NCBI RefSeq assembly: GCF_000275845.1
Contig: NW_006766899.1
Span: 70,414-134,413 of the forward strand
Origin: Dichomitus squalens LYAD-421 SS1
Lineage: Eukaryota; Basidiomycota; Agaricomycetes; Polyporales; Polyporaceae
Direction: 5' to 3'
DNA length: 64,000 nucleotides
Shown: positions 46,134 to 56,726 of the stretch, in pieces
Numbering within the stretch: position 1 is the first letter of the stretch
How the letters are laid out: every line of letters starts with the position of its first letter
Made by a program: the position numbers and the translations under genes
The notes under the pieces: generated by a model
Databases searched by the model: none
What the model was told of the DNA's origin: nothing
The model's input: only the letters and a program-made list of their open reading frames with translations

Positions 46134-48580
46134 CTAGACGTTCCTGTCACCTTGAGTCGGCAGCACTGGCATCTCGTTGACGTGCATCCCCTGCCCTCGC
46201 ACCGCGTCCTTCCTCTCGCCCTCGCCTTCCCCTGCATCTGCCACCTTCTCCTGCATCACGACCTGCTCGGAGTTGAGCGTGTTCGCTTTCTGCAGTACCT
46301 CGTCCTCCGTCGTGCCCTCGTTGTCGGTCCTGTAGAACACAAGCAGCCCGACGAACTCGACTCCAACGATGCCTAGAAGGAACCAGTACGCGGCGGCGCA
46401 GCCAGCGTACGAACTCGGCCCCCCGTGCGTGTTCTCAACGCTCGACTTGATAGACCCGACTACAGAGATGCCAAGCGCAGAGCCGAGCTGGAGCGCCACA
46501 TTGAATATCGCACCCACCGTACCTGCCATCGAGGACGGGCTCGTGTAGTAGAAAGCCATGCTGCAGGTAGAGGAAGATATCAGCTCCTGCCACAACATCA
46601 ATGTGGGAAGAAGAGGCGGTGTGCTCACTTCGTGTGGGTGTAGATAAGCACCGCTCCGGCGGAGCCGAGCACGAACGCAGGGAAGATGTACGGCCAGTAG
46701 CGCTCCGGTCTGTCAGCGAACGCGAAGAGGATGGTGGCGACGATGCACAGGCCTTCCCCGAAGAGGATAATCCATTTTGAGTTTATCTTGCGGGAGAGCG
46801 GTCCCGTGAAGCTCATGGCGAACGCGAGCACCCCAATAGGAATCCTACGTGGCAGATAAGATGTCAGTATATGCTTCAGAATGGAAGGAGATGGCCAGAC
46901 TCGCATATGAATGGCGGTGGAAACGGCACTCCACTTCCACACATCTTGCCATACCGTCATGTAAGTTGTGAAAATCGTTGTCCACCAGAAGAACGGCAGG
47001 AGTGCCGTGAAGAACAACACCAGGAAGTTGGAGAAGAACCATGTCCGGGGCGGTATCGCCGCACGGTCCGCGGGGACGGTCGTCTCGAAGTAGAAGAAGC
47101 CTCCGACAAGAAAGACAGCGATGATCAATGGGGCAAGGGAGGTAGGTGAGCCCCAGCGGGAGGTCGCTCCGGAGGTGACCGCGAAAATGAAGAGGATCAG
47201 CGCGACTGTAAGTGTAAAACAAAATAAGCGCAAAGATAGCAAGTTTAGCATTCATGAAACTGGAAAGATACTTACCAGTCAGGATAGAAAGGCCAGTGAT
47301 GTCGAGGCGCTTCCATCCAGGGCCGTTCCGAATCGCAGCGTCTTCCAAGCGAGGCTTTTCCTTCGGGATGAGGAATATGCAGAGCGTGGCGATGGGAATC
47401 CACACGAGCGCGACGAACCAGAAGACCCATGACCATGATGTGGATTGCACAAATATCTCTCCGACGATCAGGCCAAGGACTACAACGTGTCCCAAGAGTC
47501 AGCATCTCCACTATACATAGAAAAGTGGCTCATGTTTCTCACCGTTACCGACAGCGCTGCAACCGCCGAAGACACCGATGGCGCGCGCCTGCTCGGCGGG
47601 CTCCGTAAAGACGTTGACAAGCAGCCTCAGGGAAGAGGGGATGAGCATGGACCCCGCGATACCGGTCAGTGCGCGAAGGACGATTAGTGGATTTTTGCTC
47701 GATACGAAGCCGGCACCGATGCATAAGACGCCGAGGCCAGATACGCCGCCGATGAAAGCAGACTCTACGAGGAAAAGGGTACAAACAGATGTCAGCGAAA
47801 GCTCAGGCAGACTGAGCAGACGTGTAAGAAGAGGAGTTGAAGTAGCGAAAGGTGCTTTCGAGATTGCTGTGGTTCTGCTAGGCATATCCTGTCGCTGCAC
47901 GTTGTGAGGTAACGTGCATTACAGTCGACGACATCATAGTCTGACAACTCAAACATGATTCTGAGTTGCGGTCCAGCCACTTGCACAGTCAGTCTGGTCG
48001 GTTAAGGCTGAGCCGGCGAATACCTGGACCGCTAATGCAGCATCGGCGAGTGCCAGCTCGCAGAGGCATCTTGCTGTTAGAGCAAGGCCTAGATGATGCC
48101 AAACACCGCCTTCGCTGTCTCTCACCCGTGTCCTCTGGTTCGCACCGAAGAGCTACACCATGATTTGTATGAGCGACTTACTCGGATAGTAAGTATCGCT
48201 GATGCGTCCGCTCTATAAAGCAAATACCTTGAGGTGAGTGAAACGAATTCATCGCGTCACAGCAGACAGGCAGACTGCTGTAGCCAGGATCGGGATACTG
48301 CACTCACAATGGGCAAAAAAGACGCAAAAGTTATCTGGAAAGCGCTGCTGATCCACGTTGACTCGGACCTGTTCATGTCAAGGGATGCGACGAGCAAGGG
48401 GGTGGCTGAAAGAAGCGCTGAGTTGTGGAATGCATTGAGGAATTGGGCAAGCCAGAATATGATCAGCAGGAGGTACCGACGCGCGACGGAGTACCTCTGC
48501 GGGACACAACCATCGACCAAAGTCTGTACCGGTGAGCGCACAGTCGGTGGGCCGCGCCTTGCGTTGGGGGGAGCCAGCAT
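46134..48580 (-). CDS. MFS multidrug-type transporter (DHA2-like), gene A
   Basis: Major facilitator that would export small molecules by proton exchange at the plasma membrane. Seven exons; starts MLAPPNARRGPP at 48580. Exon 1 (48580-48308) has the first helix (LLLIIFWLAQFLNAF) and ESTWISSAFQITFAS. Exon 2 (48212-48182) gives the cytoplasmic-loop word SGRISDTYY. Later exons carry SAFIGGVSGLGVL, GIAGSMLIPSS, VLGLIVGEIFV, PPRTWFFSNFLVLFF, MSFTGPLSRKI and SSMAGTVGAIFN. The acidic tail ends THDRN-like at 46134. About 14 hydrophobic segments fit DHA2. The frame is open throughout if the intron 46845-46904 uses a GC donor (gcgagt); copy B has gtgagt there. Intron 2 is 417 nt. Divergence in helix 1 (SATPLLVASLDMNRS) suggests relaxed or changed function relative to B. 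Substrate unknown. Confidence 0.82.
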
Positions 48581-48772
48581 GTTTTTTACGTCTAGGTCCT
48601 GCACAGAGAGAAGTAGGAGACAGGCTGGCGAAGAGTGGGCTGGAAGTAAGAGTAGAGGAGAAAGACGACGCGCGTGAAGACTGCTCAGACACAGAGCTAG
48701 CGAGCGCACAAGGCCGAGAATGACTTCTTCAGGTAGTTCACAATGACCAGGAATACGGAAGACCAGTAGAGT

Positions 48773-48778
48773 CTTATA
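48773..48778 (-). promoter_or_regulatory. TATA-like element conserved upstream of gene A
   Basis: ggtataagactc on the minus strand, 193 bp above the ATG; the same word precedes gene B. Conservation in otherwise diverged flank suggests function. Confidence 0.45.
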
Positions 48779-49569
48779 CCCTGCGGGCTCAACCACTCAC
48801 ACATGAGGCACACACGGAGCGCGCTGGTTAAGCAGATTTTAAGACCATTATGAGGCAGAAGAATCCATTGCTTACTCGATGTCATTCATGCTGGTATCGC
48901 AGACAGTGAGCGCAGGCCACCTAAGTTTATAATTGGCCCGCGGCGAGCGCAAGGCATGATGGAATTGGCCTGCAGTTTGCGGGACGGTAGTGAGCGAGCA
49001 GGAGAGGACATCCGAGAACAACTCGGTGCTTGCCTTTTATGTGTCGCGCTCGGCGCCCAGACCCATCGGCATCGTCGGCAAAAGCCTCGCCCTTGTCCGA
49101 GTGGCCGCCACCCTCATCGCTGTTGGCCGTTTGGACCTCTGCACCTCTGCTGGGGGCGAGGACAGCTTGAGAACGACCCGCCTGCGCTCTGGACGTACTA
49201 GGGAAGCTGGTGTTCTTCGGACCACTGGAAGACGTCAACCACTACTCCATTCAAGTTGTCCGTACCCCTCGCAAGCGGTCGACAAGAAGTCCGAGTCTTA
49301 CCTCGCGTTCTCCATCACACAGGCTAACGCGAAGCGTCGCCCGCCGTGCGCGTCACATATCGCAGCCACGGCCTAGCGAGTGTTCTAGCAACATGTCCCT
49401 TGACTACGCGCAAGGATCGCGACCCATATCCAGTTGGGATTCTGTTGTTTTGGGGTGTGATTCTCAGTCCAAGTCGTGTGTCGCATATTGCTTGCCTTTC
49501 TGAGCAGGTGGAAGGGAGAGGTAAAGTGCAAGGTGCGCTAAAGTGAGTAGTTTGTTGGACACCCGGGCC

Positions 49570-49579
49570 CGGACTTCCG
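49570..49579. promoter_or_regulatory. CGG-N4-CCG palindrome upstream of gene A
   Basis: cggacttccg, 990 bp above the ATG, the inverted CGG pair bound by Zn2Cys6 transcription factors. It sits in a conserved 30-bp word shared with copy B. Function is inferred. Confidence 0.4.
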
Positions 49580-50850
49580 CGGAGGTCGTGGCTAAGTAAG
49601 TAATGCTAAATGGACGCCTAGTCCTTCGACAGCAAGGAAGTCTCCTTGAACCAACGTCAGACTTCTATGTATCTGTTCTCGTTTGCTCTGTAGGTTCTCA
49701 TGTGGCATCAGACGACACACCTACGTATCATGATGGGACTGGCCTACCTGCAATGACGGGAGACCATGACCAAAGCTGGTGTGTGCTGCGACTTGATGGC
49801 TCTGCGCTCCCCTTTGCCGATGATATGATCGTCCCGCAGCGCTGAATCGCCCAGTTCATATGCTGGCAGGACATGAAGGCGAACGTGCTGAGCATCCTCG
49901 CCCACCTCAAGGCATTCGCGCATGCTGCCGACCTCGCTGTTGGGCGGCGTCAGTCGCGCCGGAGTGTGTGCACTACTGATTCCGGTGTGTGTACATCAAT
50001 TCAATCTATTTGCAGCCCATCATCCGGTTAGTCGCATGGAGACAGCAGCAATGCACCGTACTCCTAGGCGACTCACTATCAATTACCGTGGCCACCTCCT
50101 CGGTTTCGTGAACCTTTGTAAGTCGCAGTAGCATTAAGTAACCATTCGAACTACAGCAATTACTAGTAGCCGACGGAAATCTACATACCACTACACGAGT
50201 TGCCAGTAATGACTGTGGGGGAAAGGGAGTCCTAATGCAAGGTCACCCCTTGTTTGTCTTCGTCTCCACTTTGTCCTGGGGCAGCTGGGAAGCCTCGAGG
50301 TTATATTGTCCGATCCGACAAAGCAGCGTAGAAGGTAGTTTTTTTTTCCGTACCCAGTTCAGTCCAAGATTTAAACTCCGAGTTGAGCAATGCTCAACTT
50401 CATCAGTTCGTTTGCCTGGTGGAATGCATTAGCTTATTACTAGTGTCAAAGGCGAGCTTGTCATCTCTCATACCATCTTCGAGTCTGTGTCGCTGATTAG
50501 CGAGGCTTGCTTCTCCAGCGGAGGATTCGAGCGTTAACCTTTCCTAACTTCGACTGCAATGATCCAATCCGCGCTTCACACGCAGACATAGAGGCCCGTG
50601 GGTCGTCAAAATCGTCACATGGCGTTGACCGAAGGGTCAGAAATGTAGCGATACATGCGTACTAGACATAATCGGCGGTGTAACAACCGTGTCGTGTCTA
50701 TCTATATGCGTCTAGGATGATGTCTAATGATGTCGACGTGAGACTAGCCGGAACAGAACAAGATTGCCTTATCATAAGCCCAAATCAAGACGGAAGAAAG
50801 AACAAACAGCGAGCGTATAGCCAGCAGATCTCGAGGTGACTGTAGGCAGC

Positions 50851-53320
50851 CTAGACGTTATCGTCACCTTGAGTCGGCCGCGCTGACATGTCGCTAACAT
50901 CCATCTCTTGTTCCTGCACCTTGTCCTTCCTCTCACCCTCGTCTCCTCCTTCATCCGCCACCTTCTCCTGTATCACGACGTCCTCGACGTCCTCGAGCGT
51001 CTTTGATTTCTGCAGCACCTCGTCCTCCGTCGTGCCCTCGATGTCGGGCTTGTAAAACACAAGCAGCCCGACAAACTCGACTCCAACGACGCCCAGGAGG
51101 AACCAGTATGCCGCGGCGCAGCCAGCGTACGAACTCGGCCCCCCGTGCGTGTCCTCCACGCTCGACTTGATAGACCCGACCGCAGAGATGCCGACCGCAG
51201 AACCAAGCTGGAGCGCCCCATTGAAGATCGCGCCCACCGTACCTGCCATCGAGGACGGGCTCGTGCGGAAGATAGCGATGCTGTGGGTAAGGACAGACAT
51301 CAGCTCCCGCATTTGTGGAAGGAAGGACAAGCGGTCGACTTACTTCGTGTGGGTGTAGGCAAGCATCGCACCGGCAGAGCCAAGCACAAATGCGGGGAAG
51401 ATGTACGGCCAGTAGCGCTCCGGACCGTCGGCGAACGCGAAGAGAATGGTGGCGACGATACAGAGGCCTTCTCCGAAGAGAATGATCCATTTTGAGTCGA
51501 TCATGCGCGAGAGCGGGCCCGTGAAGCTCATAGTAAACGAGAGCACCCCAATAGGAATCCTATTCGGCACATGTAGTCAGTGTATGCTACAGTACGGAGT
51601 GCTGGTAAAGACTCACATATGAATGGCGGTAGAAATGGCGCTCCACTTCCACACATCCTGCCATACTGTCGTGTAAATTGTGAAAATCGTGGTCCACCAG
51701 AAGAATGGGAGGAGTGCCGTGAAAAACAAAACCAGGAAGTTTGGTAGGAACCATGTCCGGGGCGGTATCGCCGCACGGCCCGCGGGAATGGTCGTCTCGA
51801 AGTAGAAGAATCCCCCGACGAGAAAGACAGAGATGATCAATGGGACGAGGACGGCAGGGGAACCCCAGCCAGAGGTCGTCCCGGAAGTGACCCCGAAAAT
51901 GAAGAGGATCAGCGCAACTGTGTAAGTATGGCGGGAACGTGGGCAGGAGCAGTAAGATTAGCGTTTGCCGTATCAGGAAAGTAAGACCAAGTGAAACTGG
52001 AAGGATACTTACTGGTGAGGATAGAAACACCAGCGATGTCGAGGCTCTTCCATCGGGCGCAATTCTGAATCGCAGCGTCGTCCAGGCGCGGCTCTTGCTT
52101 CGGTATGAGGAATATGCAGAGCGTGGCGATGGGCATGCACACGAGCGCGACGAACCAGAAGACCCAGGACCATGATGCAAACTGCACAAATATTGCCCCG
52201 ATGATCAGACCAAGGACTACAGCAAGCCTCAAGAATCAGCATCTTCACTAGACAGAGAGAAGCACTATGATTCCCACCGTTACCGACAGCGCCGCACCCC
52301 CCAAAGACCCCGATGGCGCGCGCCTGCTCAGCAGGTTCCGTGAAAACGTTGACGAGTAGCGTCAGGGCAGAGGGGATGGTCATGGACGCCGCGATACCGC
52401 TCAGCGCCCGGAGGACAATCAGTGGAATTTTGCTTGAGACGAAGCCGGCGCCGATGGATATGATGCCGAGGCCAGAGACGCCGCCGATGAAAGCGAATTC
52501 TACGAGAACAGGGGCACGAACACGTGTCAGCACATGTTTGTACTGAACGAGCAGACGAGTCAGAAAAGGAGTAGGAGAACTGTACTCTCGAAATGGCTAA
52601 ACGCATAGGTCTGCACTTCATGCTTGCACGCAGCATAATTTGAGACGAAATGCGGCACAACAAGCTTTCGTCGTCTCACAGACCATTCGGTAGCCTGCAC
52701 TTCGGCCCGGCCACTTGCACAGTGAGTCAGGTCTGATAAGAAGGCTGAGCCGGCGAAGAGCTCGGTTGCAAACGCGGCATGCAAGCAGCCTTGACAAGCA
52801 CGGCCCACTGCGAAGGCTCGCTGAAAGAGCAAAGCCTGTAGTATGCCGTCACGGCCTGGCGCCGCCCATGCCATCCCTACCTCATGTCTTTCGGTTCGTA
52901 CCGAAGAACTACAGAAGACTTGGCGTGAGCGACTTACTCGGATTGTAAATATCACTGATTCGTCCGCTCTAGAAAAAAAGGCCTCGAGGTGAGCTACACG
53001 TTGTCTTTACGTCAAACCGGACGTTGATGACAGATTATTGCACTCACAATGAGAAGAAATGATGCGAAAGTCAGCTGGAACGCGCTGATAATCCACGTTG
53101 ACTCGGACTCGTTCATGTCCAGCGATATGACAAGCGAAGGGATGGCCGAAAAGAGCGCCGAGTTATTGAACGCATCGAGAAATTGCGCAAGGCAGAATAT
53201 GATGAGTAGGAGGTACCGACGCGCGACGGAGTACCTCTGCGGGATGCGACCGTCGACGAGGGTCTGTGCCGGTGAGAGCACGGTCGACGGGCCGGGCTTT
53301 GCGGTGGGCGGGGGCAGCAT
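50851..53320 (-). CDS. MFS multidrug-type transporter (DHA2-like), gene B
   Basis: Best preserved of the three tandem transporters. Starts MLPPPTAKPGPST at 53320 and ends in an acidic tail with TQGDDNV at 50851. Exon pieces match gene A in order: FCLAQFLDAFNNSALFSAIP, ESTWIISAFQLTFASF, SGRISDIYN, EFAFIGG-like start of exon 3, VLGLIIGAIFVQFASWSWVFW in outline, PPRTWFLPNFLVLFF, IPIGVLSFTMSFTGP and SSMAGTVGAIFNGAL. All seven exons join in frame with GT-AG borders, including gtgagt at 51616 where gene A has gcgagt. Intron 2 (52500-52937) is 438 nt and shares inserted sequence with gene A. About 14 hydrophobic segments. Likely a plasma-membrane exporter; substrate unknown. Confidence 0.88.
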
Positions 53321-53544
53321 GTCTTCACTGTGGGTAGCGCTTCTAGATCCTTGAGGTCGAAAGAGGGGAAAGGGGCGGGGCGGAGTGAACTCGGAGGATG
53401 AGCTGGGGTAGAGGAGGGAGACCGCGCGCGTGAAGAATGCCCAGACACAGAGCCAGCGAGCGCAGAGGGCCCAAGGGGCCTTTGTCGTACAGGTCGTGGA
53501 GATCGCGCACAAAGAAAAGAAGACGTATGAGCGACCAGTTGAGT

Positions 53545-53550
53545 CTTATA
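53545..53550 (-). promoter_or_regulatory. TATA-like element conserved upstream of gene B
   Basis: ggtataagactc on the minus strand, 225 bp above the ATG, matching that of gene A. Confidence 0.45.
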
Positions 53551-54343
53551 CCTTCCGGGCGCAATTACTGAACCCACCCGCACACACCGAGGCAATCACG
53601 GAGCGCGCTGCTTCGAGACCGTTCCGAGAAGGAGAAAGGGTCCATTGCCGATATTGTAAATTTTTCCATCCCAGACTATGCATGTGGGCCGCTGACGTTG
53701 GTCATTGGCCCGCGACGCAGTCACGAAGATTGGCCTGCATTCGGCGGGACGGTGCTGAGTGAGCAGGAGAAGGCATCCAAGAATGACTGCGCGCTTGCCT
53801 TTTACGTGTCGCGCGTGGCCGCCCAGACCTCCCGCGATCCAACCGGCACCTCTTCGGCAAAACCGAGTCGCCGTTGGCGAGTCTGACAACGAGCTCTTCG
53901 TCTTCGTCACTGCTGGTCGCTTGCACCTTGGTATCTCTACTGGGGATGAGGACGACATGACATATCGGCGGACTGGACGTACTCCGGAAGCTGGCGCTCT
54001 GCGGACCATTGGAAGAGGGTTGACCCTCACTCGATTGGAGTCATTTGCGCGCCCCGCAAGCAGTCGGTTCACCTCGCGCCCGCCACAACGCAGGCGACCG
54101 CGGAGCGTAGCTCACTGTATGCGTCAAATTCCAGTTACGGTCATGCGAGCGTTCTACGGTGAGAAACACGTTTCTTCACTACGCACAAGGACCGCGGCCT
54201 ATATCCAGTTGTGATATTGTTATTTGGAGGTGTGCTTGCAGCCCAAGTCATGTGTCATGAGTGTTGCTTGCTTTCCGAGGAGATGGGAGATGGAGGTGAT
54301 GTGCAAAGCGCGCCAATTGAGTAGTCTGTTGGACACCCGGGCC

Positions 54344-54353
54344 CGGACATCCG
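54344..54353. promoter_or_regulatory. CGG-N4-CCG palindrome upstream of gene B
   Basis: cggacatccg, 1024 bp above the ATG, at the position matching 49570-49579; the centre differs by one base while both CGG halves are kept. Confidence 0.4.
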
Positions 54354-54886
54354 CGGAGGTCATGGCTAAGCGAATTACTACTGCTGGACGTTCCATGCAC
54401 GTCTGGTTCCTCGACAGCGAGGCAATATCCACGAGTTAACATTTGATTTCGATGAATACGTTGTTGTTTGCTCATTGGGTTCCTGCGTTGCCCGTAAGTC
54501 AGATGAGCTAGTCGTCACGATACGTTCCTTCTAGTACGTGCTACCGCCACATACTCGGACGGTCCTCTATACACGTATGCTGCTTGAAATAACAGCTGGG
54601 CGAATTTAGAGCTGATTACGTGTCAATGTTAGGATGTTTGAAGAACCGTGTCAACGATCAATGCCCACACCCCGTCCACTAGACGTTATTATTCGATGCA
54701 CACTCCGATATTTGCATCTCGCACAGGGACCTATGGTGCTCAGACCCATCAATCCCAATCTGTGCGACTTCACGCACGCCAATCTCCTCGACGACCTCAG
54801 CTCTCTTGTCCAAACGTTTTTGCGTCCTTCTCCGCGTACGCCTCCTCGACTGTTGAAAGCTTCTCTTACAGGATGGCAGTAGGTCC

Positions 54887-56726
54887 CTACTTTGCGTTCT
54901 CTTTGCTTATACGATAAAATACTAACATCGCGATAAACTGTAGCGCGCCGATCCCAAGGAGGAACCAGAACGATGCCGCGCGGCCGGCGTACCCAGCGTG
55001 CTTTTCCTCGATACTCGACTCGATGGAGCCAACTGTGGAGATACCGACTGCAGAGCCGAGCTGCAGGGCGCAGTTGACGATCGCCCCGACGGTACCGGCC
55101 ATCGAGGCCGGGGTCGTGCGGAAGATCGCAATGCTATGAGCGTGGGTGAGTACGAAGGACAGTTGACACGTCCGTGGACGGGGTACTCACTTGGTGTGCG
55201 TGTAGACGAACATAGCACCTGCTGAGCCGAGGATGAAGCCGGGGAACATGTACGGCCAGTAGCGCGTTGGGCGGTCGGCGAACGCCAAGAGAATCGTCGA
55301 GACTATGCAGAGGGCCTCGCCGAAGAGGAGGAGCCACTTCGGGTTAATCTTGTGCGAGAGCGGGCCCGTCAAGCTGACAGGGAAGGAGCTGACGCCGATT
55401 GGGAGCCTAGAGCGACGTCGGTGAGTGAGGACATCGCGTCATTGATGATTGACATATATATGCACCGCAGTCATGATAGCGCTCCAGCCCCAGACGCTCT
55501 GCCAGAGGTTCGTATAGATCGTGAACACAGTCCCCCACCAGAAGAAAGGGAAAAGAGCGGTCCCGAACAGGACGGAGAAGTTCGGGAGGAACCATGTCCT
55601 AGGTGGGATCGCTGCCCGGTCGGCCGGAATTCGAGTTTCATAGTAGAAGAAGCCGGCAATCATGAACACGGAGATAATGAGTGAAGCAATGACGCGACTC
55701 GAGCCCCAGCCGGTGGTTGCGGCAGAAGTGACTGCGAAAATGAAGAGGATGAGGGCGACTGCAAGGTGAAGGCCGTGAGTGTTCTGTTCACGAGCAAACC
55801 GGAGGCGCGATACTTACCTGTGAGGGTAGTAACGCCGAATAAATCCAAGCTCTTCCATTTCGCTCCTCCACCCTTGACCTCCTTAGGCTCTTGCTTGGGT
55901 ATCAGGAAGACTGACAACCCAACGATCGGGACGCAGACGATGGCTACGAACCAGAACACCCATGGCCACGAGGCATATTGCACGAAGATGGCGCCGATCA
56001 CGAGCCCGAGGACTACGGACTGGTCAGTTTCTTCGCGTTCTGCAACACGCATATGCGAGTGCTCACCGATTCCGACCGCGCCGCAGCCGCCAGACACGCC
56101 AAGAGCACGAGATTGTTCGTTAGGCTCTGGGAAGATGCCGACGAGCAGGGTCACCGCGGAGGGGATAGCCATCGCAGCGGCTACGCCAGTCAGTGCTCGG
56201 AGGACGAAGAGCGGGATTTTGCTCGAGACGAATCCGGAGCCCAGAGAGAAGATGGCAAGGACGAAGACACCGCCGATGAATGCGAATTCTGACAGGGTCA
56301 GACACTGTACCTCGCGCGCCTTGAGGTGAGAGCACAAAACGTACTAGGGTTGTAGACGTCGCTGATCCGTCCGCTCTATAGAGTAGAGTGAGGTCCATAT
56401 ATGCGTCCTTTTATTCAGTGAACACGACGGCTTACAATGAGGAGGAACGACGCAAAGGTGAGTTGGCATGCGCTGATGATCCACGTCGACTCCCCTTCCG
56501 CAATTTCCATTGACTTCGCCATTGCAGGTATTGCGGAGTAAAGCGAAGTAACGTTGAAGGTATCGAGAAACTGCGCCAAGCAGAATATGACAAGCAAGGT
56601 ATACCGACGCGCTGGTGAGTACGCGTTTACTGCAGGGCCTTCTTTTGTCTCGTGGATGAGCGTCGGTGCTGGTGAGGGACATCTTGAGGGGACAGCGGGG
56701 GTTTGGGAGTCTTGGCAGTCAGCCAT
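54887..56726 (-). CDS. MFS multidrug-type transporter (DHA2-like), gene C, one suspect junction
   Basis: Older relative of genes A and B. Starts MADCQDSQTPAVPSR at 56726, ends VFYRISKENAK at 54887, and lacks the acidic tail of the other two. Exon pieces: FCLAQFLDTFNVTSLYSAIP, ESTWIISACQLTFAS, SGRISDVYN, EFAFIGGVFVLAIF in outline, VLGLVIGAIFVQYA, PPRTWFLPNFSVLFG, LPIGVSSFPVSLTGP, SMAGTVGAIVNCALQ. Intron 2 is 56 nt. At the junction after TAVHI (about 55411-55457) genes A and B have catat followed by the donor; here it reads catatatatgtcaat. The only GT donor leaves a phase that does not fit the next exon, so an extra 4 bases seem present. The gene may be non-functional or use an unusual splice site. 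Otherwise complete. Confidence 0.75.

Larger units (their letters stand above)
45980..49720. repeat. Duplicated block, copy 1 (MFS gene A and flanks)
   Basis: Similar along its whole length to 50685-54510: downstream flank, transporter gene, and more than 1 kb of upstream flank, including a shared word ggacacccgggcccggac. Limits are set by eye and are good to about 50 bp. Confidence 0.8.
48581..50850. other. Upstream flank of gene A and spacer to gene B
   Basis: 48581-49720 is the duplicated promoter-side flank; 49721-50684 is unique spacer with no recognised gene; 50685 onward is the 3' flank of copy B. Confidence 0.5.
50685..54510. repeat. Duplicated block, copy 2 (MFS gene B and flanks)
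   Basis: Partner of 45980-49720; the period is about 4.7 kb and orientation is the same, so a tandem duplication. Coding parts are clearly closer to each other than to gene C. Confidence 0.8.
53321..54886. other. Upstream flank of gene B and spacer to gene C
   Basis: Up to about 54510 this is the duplicated promoter-side flank of gene B; the rest is unique. No gene seen. Confidence 0.5.

Noticed and set aside
48944..49380. Gene in the upstream flank of MFS gene A (both strands have open frames, also at 53596-54072)
   Set aside because: The two duplicated copies differ by indels that break any shared frame, so the flank is not under coding constraint.
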